The translations under genes were made by a program, and so were the position numbers. This document shows, piece after piece, positions 60,414 to 64,000 of a stretch of DNA of 64,000 nt. The stretch lies in contig NZ_OCPC01000001.1 of assembly GCF_900220985.1 (NCBI RefSeq), positions 1,493,635 through 1,557,634 of the forward strand, in the 5' to 3' direction. This DNA comes from Parahoeflea halophila. Its GTDB lineage: Bacteria; Pseudomonadota; Alphaproteobacteria; Rhizobiales; Rhizobiaceae. How positions within the stretch are numbered: position 1 is the first letter of the stretch; every line of letters starts with the position of its first letter. The notes under the pieces were generated by a model, which was not told where the DNA came from, did not search any database, and worked only from the letters and a program-made list of their open reading frames with translations.

Positions 60414-62113
60414 GCGCGGCGGCAACACCGGCAAAATCCTATGACCTGATCGTGGTCGGTTCCGGCGCTGCGGGAATGGCCGCAGCATTGACGGCCAGGA
60501 TCGGCGGGCTCGATGTCGCGATCTTCGAAAAAGACGATCTGATTGGCGGTTCGACCGCGGTCTCGGGCGGCGCGATCTGGATCCCTAACAACCCACTGAT
60601 GCGTGCGGCGGGCATGGAAGACGATGCGGACGCCGCGTTCGAATATCTCTCGGGCGAAGTCGGCAACCTGATCGACGTCGATCTGGTAAAGGCATTCATA
60701 GAATCCGGCCCCGAAATGGTGGATTTCTTTCAGCAAAACACCGAGCTCAAATTCGAGTACCGTGCGTTTTCTCCCGACTATCACCCGGACCGGCCGGGTG
60801 CGGCGATGGGCGGACGTGTACTGGACGCCATAACTTTCGACGGGCGCAAGCTGGGGAAAGCGTTTTCGCGGCTGAAGCCTCCGATTGCTGATTTTACGCT
60901 CTTTGGCGGCATGATGCTGAACCGGTTCGATATCGGCCATTTCATGAACATGACCCGCAAGCCCGCCTCGGCATGGCATGCGGCAAAACTGCTGGCCCGT
61001 CATGGGCGCGATCGTATCAGTCATTCCCGCGGTACCCGTCTGACGCTGGGTCAGGCTGTCGCCGGACGGCTTGCCCTGTCGGCTCTCAAACGGGGGATTC
61101 CGGTCTTTACCGGCATGGCGCTCGAGCGGCTTGTGATGGATGGAGACCGTGTCACCGGAATCGAGTCCCGGGATGGTGAGCAGATTCTTGCGCGGCGCGG
61201 CGTCGTTCTGGCCACGGGCGGCTTTCCTGCAAACGCCGAGTTGCGCAAGGACGTCATGCCCCATGTCGCCAGGGGGGCTGCGCATTATTCGATGTCGCCG
61301 AAACCCGCAACCGGCCGCGCGATCATGGCCGCACAGGAGATCGGCGCGCATTTCATCACAACCAACCGGAATGCTGCGTTCTGGGCTCCGGTCTCGCTGA
61401 TCCCCGAAGCGGATGGCGGCAGCCGCCCTTTCCCGCATCTGTTCCTCGACCGGGCCAAGCCCGGTGTCATCGCTGTTTCTCCGCAAGGAAAGCGCTTCGT
61501 CAACGAAGCCGCCTCCTACCACGATTTCGTCTCCGGCATGACCGATGCCGGACTCGCCGAGGCCTGGCTGATCTGTGACCATCGTGCGCTCAGGCGCTAC
61601 GGTCTTGGCCCGGTGCGCCCTGACCCCGCCCCCTACCGGCATCATCTGACATCAGGCTATCTGAAAAAGGCCGGCACGCCTGCGGCCCTTGCTGCTTTGA
61701 TCGGGGTTCCGGAACAAGCGCTCGCCGTGACGATCGAACGTTTCAACAGTGATGCAGCCCGTGGGCAGGATCATGAGTTTGGCAAGGGCTCGACTGCCTA
61801 TCAGACCTATCTGGGGGATGCCGAAAACCAGCCCAATCCCTGCCTGCGTCCACTGGAGAATGCGCCCTATTATGCGGTGCGCATCTATCCCGGTGACATT
61901 GGCACTTCCATGGGGCTGTCAGTCGATCGCCATGCGCGGGTGTTGCGGGAAGACCGCTCGGTGATCCCCGGGCTTTATGCGTGCGGAAACGACATGAACT
62001 CGATCATGGCCGGGACCTATCCGGGCGCCGGCATCACGTTGGGACCTGCGCTTACATTCGGATACATCGCGGGCCGCCATGTTTCCAATGGGAAAGACGA
62101 GGGACACGGATAA
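60410..62113 (+). CDS. FAD-dependent oxidoreductase, KstD/fumarate-reductase fold
   Basis: A 567-residue flavoprotein with GSGAAG (about 17-22), FEKDDLIGGSTAVSGGAIWIP and the C-terminal GLYACGNDMNSIMAG..YPGAGITLGPALTFGYIAGRH. It matches the flavoprotein at 19392-21092 in length and along the whole chain (for example both have ALTFGYIA/AITFGYIA plus ARH/GRH, and PNPC before the last domain). Predicted to dehydrogenate or reduce a C-C bond next to a carbonyl. Last gene of cassette B. Confidence 0.9.
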   Translation: MSAAATPAKSYDLIVVGSGAAGMAAALTARIGGLDVAIFEKDDLIGGSTAVSGGAIWIPNNPLMRAAGMEDDADAAFEYLSGEVGNLIDVDLVKAFIESGPEMVDFFQQNTELKFEYRAFSPDYHPDRPGAAMGGRVLDAITFDGRKLGKAFSRLKPPIADFTLFGGMMLNRFDIGHFMNMTRKPASAWHAAKLLARHGRDRISHSRGTRLTLGQAVAGRLALSALKRGIPVFTGMALERLVMDGDRVTGIESRDGEQILARRGVVLATGGFPANAELRKDVMPHVARGAAHYSMSPKPATGRAIMAAQEIGAHFITTNRNAAFWAPVSLIPEADGGSRPFPHLFLDRAKPGVIAVSPQGKRFVNEAASYHDFVSGMTDAGLAEAWLICDHRALRRYGLGPVRPDPAPYRHHLTSGYLKKAGTPAALAALIGVPEQALAVTIERFNSDAARGQDHEFGKGSTAYQTYLGDAENQPNPCLRPLENAPYYAVRIYPGDIGTSMGLSVDRHARVLREDRSVIPGLYACGNDMNSIMAGTYPGAGITLGPALTFGYIAGRHVSNGKDEGHG

Positions 62114-62248
62114 CGCCCATTTTCCCGTCTGGGACCAGCTGCGTCAGGGCGGCGACGGGAGCCGCACAGACTGTGTTTCACGAGGTGAAGCGGTCCTGTT
62201 GCAAACTCCTCGCCAGCCGGCGACTGATGCCTCTGACCGCGTCTCGCA

Positions 62249-62971
62249 CTACCCTGCGTTAAGCCACTCCCGCAGCTCTGCTTCCGCGCGTTCGAGTGCG
62301 CTGTAGTTGAGCAGTTTGCGCAATAGGGCCACGGTGACAGCGCGGGTGCGCAGGTTGAAACCGCCGTCCTCATTGGCATCGCCTGCGGCCTGGCAGACAT
62401 CGAGCATGTCATAGAGTTGCTGCAGCCGGTTCTGAACGCTGCGCAGGGACAGGTTGCGGCGTCTGGCGATGGCCCGGTCGGTCAGTCCGAGCGCGATGTT
62501 GATGAGGATCTCATACTCGGAATCGGTGAACCCGTTGGTCTGGCCGAGGCTTTTTTTGCTGAAGCCCGCGGACCTCGCGGTCGATGACGCACTGGCTCTC
62601 GATAAAGATCGACCGCAGCGCCAGCCTGTGCCGCTCGTCGGACGCCGATTTCAGCACATAGCCATAGGCAGCACCATCCGGCACGATGCGGGAGACGCCG
62701 CGGACATAGGCCTCGTCGGAATAGTTCGACCAGAACAGGATGTGGGTCTCGGGCCGTTTCTTCCAGATCGTGCGCGCCGCCTCGATGCCGTTGCGGGTCG
62801 CCATCTGCAGGTCCATGACGATATGCGCGGTCTTGCGGTCGCGGGCGAATTTTCCCCGGCAAGCCCGTTTTCGGCCTCGATGACGGTGTCGCATTCCGGC
62901 AAGGCTGCAATGGCGGCCTCATGCAGATAGGACCGGTGCAACGGGTCATCCTCAACGATCAGAACCTTCAT
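62249..62971 (-). pseudogene. LuxR-type response regulator with two compensating frameshifts
   Basis: The protein begins MKVLIVEDDPLHRSYLHEAA at 62971 (GGGAGGAG before the ATG) and is in one frame to about ENGLAGE near 62860. The receiver continues in another frame (ARDRKTAHIVMDLQM, with the phospho-acceptor Asp, to CVIDREVRG), and the helix-turn-helix (LTDRAIARRRNLSLRSVQNRL to EWLNAG) returns to the first frame. The breaks fall in A-runs: A4 where A5 is needed (near 62852) and A7 at 62551-62557 where A6 is needed. Restored length would be about 240 residues. Either the gene is broken or the two runs are sequencing errors. Confidence 0.8.
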
Positions 62972-63845
62972 TTCGCTCCTCCCGGGGAAGCTCGCCTCCT
63001 GCCGGCAATTCTGGCGCCAGCGGCAGCACCACGCGAACCAGCGTGCCATGATTGTCACGCCAAGGCGTGATCGACAACCGCGCCGGGATCAACAGTGCGC
63101 GGGTCCGCATATTGTCAATTCCGCCGTCAATCCGCTTGTACATTCTGGCAGGTCCGCTGCCATCGTCGGAAATCTCGATCACCAGCCGGCCGTCCGCCAC
63201 CTTGAGCCGCACCATGACAGTGCCGGGGGCGGCGTGACGCACGGCATTGTTGATGGCTTCTTGCGCAATCCGGAAAAGCGCAACGCTGACGGTGGGCTCC
63301 AGATGCTCCAGGGCGTCGCCGGTCTCGTCCCTGAGTTCCCTTCTGATGGCGGCGCCGGATTCGCGCGTTGAGCGGTCGAGATGGTCTTCGATCGCCTGGG
63401 CCAGACCGAAAAGCTGGAGCACGGAGGGTCTTGCCTGTTCGATGATATGGCGCAGGTCCTGCATGCTTTGCTGCAGCGAACGGGCAACCGGCTCGAGCGC
63501 TTTGGGCGTCACCTCGGTGAAGCGGGACAGGCGGTCGATGCGGCGGGCGAGCCGCGTCAGGTCGGCGAGTGTCTGATCATGCAGGTCCATGCCGATGCGC
63601 TGGCGTTCCTGCTCGAGCGCTTCGGTGAGCTTCAGCGCGCCGAGCCGCAGCCCCACTTCCAGGGCCCGCGCCACGGCTTCGACAATGGCCGAGCGCTGCG
63701 CCTGTTCGGCGGCGCGCAGGGCATAGAAATAGGGTGTCAGCAGATCGGCGATGATGCGGGCGCGCTCCACATCCTCCATGGTGTAGACGCCGGCCTGCTG
63801 GGACGAACAGGACAGGGCCGCGATGATGGTGCCCTGCACCTTCAT
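62952..63845 (-). CDS. Sensor histidine kinase (NarX/DegS type), N terminus lost
   Basis: 297 residues remain: a scrap of a GAF-like sensor (GTIIAALSCSSQQAGVYTMEDVERARIIADLL), the HisKA_3 helix with phospho-His89 (RQRIGMDLHDQTL), and an HATPase domain with QEAINNAVRHAAPGT and ISDDGSG. The ATG at 63845 overlaps the stop of an IS3 transposase fragment, and no more sensor sequence exists upstream, so the input domain was removed by recombination. It overlaps its response regulator by 20 bases. The kinase core is intact but probably unregulated or unexpressed. Confidence 0.8.
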   Translation of the reverse strand: MKVQGTIIAALSCSSQQAGVYTMEDVERARIIADLLTPYFYALRAAEQAQRSAIVEAVARALEVGLRLGALKLTEALEQERQRIGMDLHDQTLADLTRLARRIDRLSRFTEVTPKALEPVARSLQQSMQDLRHIIEQARPSVLQLFGLAQAIEDHLDRSTRESGAAIRRELRDETGDALEHLEPTVSVALFRIAQEAINNAVRHAAPGTVMVRLKVADGRLVIEISDDGSGPARMYKRIDGGIDNMRTRALLIPARLSITPWRDNHGTLVRVVLPLAPELPAGGELPREERNEGSDR

Positions 63846-64000
63846 CTATGTGGTTGAAGGAGATTGTCGTCGATTCTCCAATCCGCGATGATCTCGCGAG
63901 CGTAGCGGTGGCTGCGGAACAGATGCGTTTTGAGGCACTCGTCCCGCCGCCTGCCGTTGAAGCATTCGACAAAGCCGTTCTGCATCGTCAGGCCGCTCGC
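63842..64000 (-). mobile_element. IS3-family transposase (OrfB) fragment, runs off the window
   Basis: The leftward frame from the window edge reads MQNGFVECFNGRRRDECLKTHLF followed by RSHRYAREIIADWRIDDNLLQPHR and a stop. This is the region around the catalytic Glu of the IS3 DDE domain. The family's C-terminal end (SLGGLTPAEY..) is missing, and the frame is joined directly to the histidine-kinase gene, so the element is truncated here and no terminal repeat is visible. Confidence 0.8.

Noticed and set aside
62551..62557. The A-run in the response regulator reads A AAA AAG in frame, the classic dnaX-type -1 slippery heptamer, suggesting programmed frameshifting.
   Set aside because: A -1 slip leads to the wrong frame; the helix-turn-helix is in the +1 frame relative to the receiver. 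A second shift near 62852 is also needed, so programmed slippage does not explain the gene.
1..64000. CRISPR arrays, tRNA/rRNA genes, integrase-attachment sites, phage or toxin-antitoxin genes.
   Set aside because: No regularly spaced repeats, cloverleaf-like segments, integrases or typical toxin-antitoxin pairs were seen in a full read of the window; a tRNA or CRISPR program was not run.

Overview
The window is about 64 kb of high-GC DNA dominated by catabolic operons. Tight ATGA/GTGA/TGATG gene overlaps, five solute-binding-protein transporters (one CUT2-type sugar ABC system, one dipeptide-type ABC system, three TRAP systems), a SorC, two IclR, a GntR, an Lrp and an XRE-cupin regulator, and scattered IS3/IS6 relics fit an alphaproteobacterium of the Rhizobiales/Hyphomicrobiales type. 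This assignment rests on gene content and style only; no rRNA or housekeeping marker is present. I see no tRNA, rRNA, CRISPR array, phage or conjugation gene.

Layout. (1) 1-391: 3' end of an aldo/keto reductase. (2) 498-14539: a divergent sugar/ketose locus. Leftward: an LsrB/RhaS-like binding protein, a double ATPase, two permeases, DhaK and DhaL. Rightward: a SorC regulator, a ketose-3-epimerase-type TIM barrel, acetoin-dehydrogenase-type E1alpha, E1beta and E2, and an FGGY kinase. A convergent SMP-30 lactonase follows, with a decapitated permease behind it. (3) 15386-22847: TRAP cassette A (DctP/Q/M, divergent SDR, KstD-like flavoprotein, DMT exporter, IclR). (4) 22848-26777: a gene graveyard holding one near-complete amidase and one intact RidA among fragments of RidA, a permease, a LysR regulator and a [2Fe-2S] flavoprotein. 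(5) 26778-28783: divergent Lrp regulator and class V aminotransferase. (6) 29517-39586: TRAP operon with cupin, IclR, hydantoinase A/B, HpcH-type aldolase and acyl-CoA ligase. (7) 52625-39783 (leftward): XRE-cupin regulator, dipeptide-type ABC transporter, lone GAF protein, hydantoinase A, hydantoinase B, M24 peptidase and a second hydantoinase B. (8) 52.7-53.5 kb: IS6 and class II aldolase relics. (9) 53567-62113: TRAP cassette B (GST, GntR, three SDRs, DctQ/M/P, KstD-like flavoprotein). (10) 62249-64000: a broken two-component system (frameshifted response regulator, N-terminally cut histidine kinase) abutting an IS3 transposase fragment.

How it works together. Each block pairs an importer with enzymes and a local regulator. 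Block 2 resembles an lsr (autoinducer-2) locus in layout but replaces LsrF/LsrG with an acetoin-dehydrogenase-like complex plus DhaKL and an epimerase. That predicts kinase, epimerase and thiamine-dependent cleavage of an imported ketose to an acyl-CoA and a triose or tetrose. Blocks 6 and 7 are two independent hydantoinase A/B systems facing each other; block 7, with a metal-competent prolidase-like enzyme, could open and then cleave a cyclic dipeptide-like substrate. Cassettes A and B share a TRAP + SDR + KstD-like flavoprotein design. All substrates named here are inferences.
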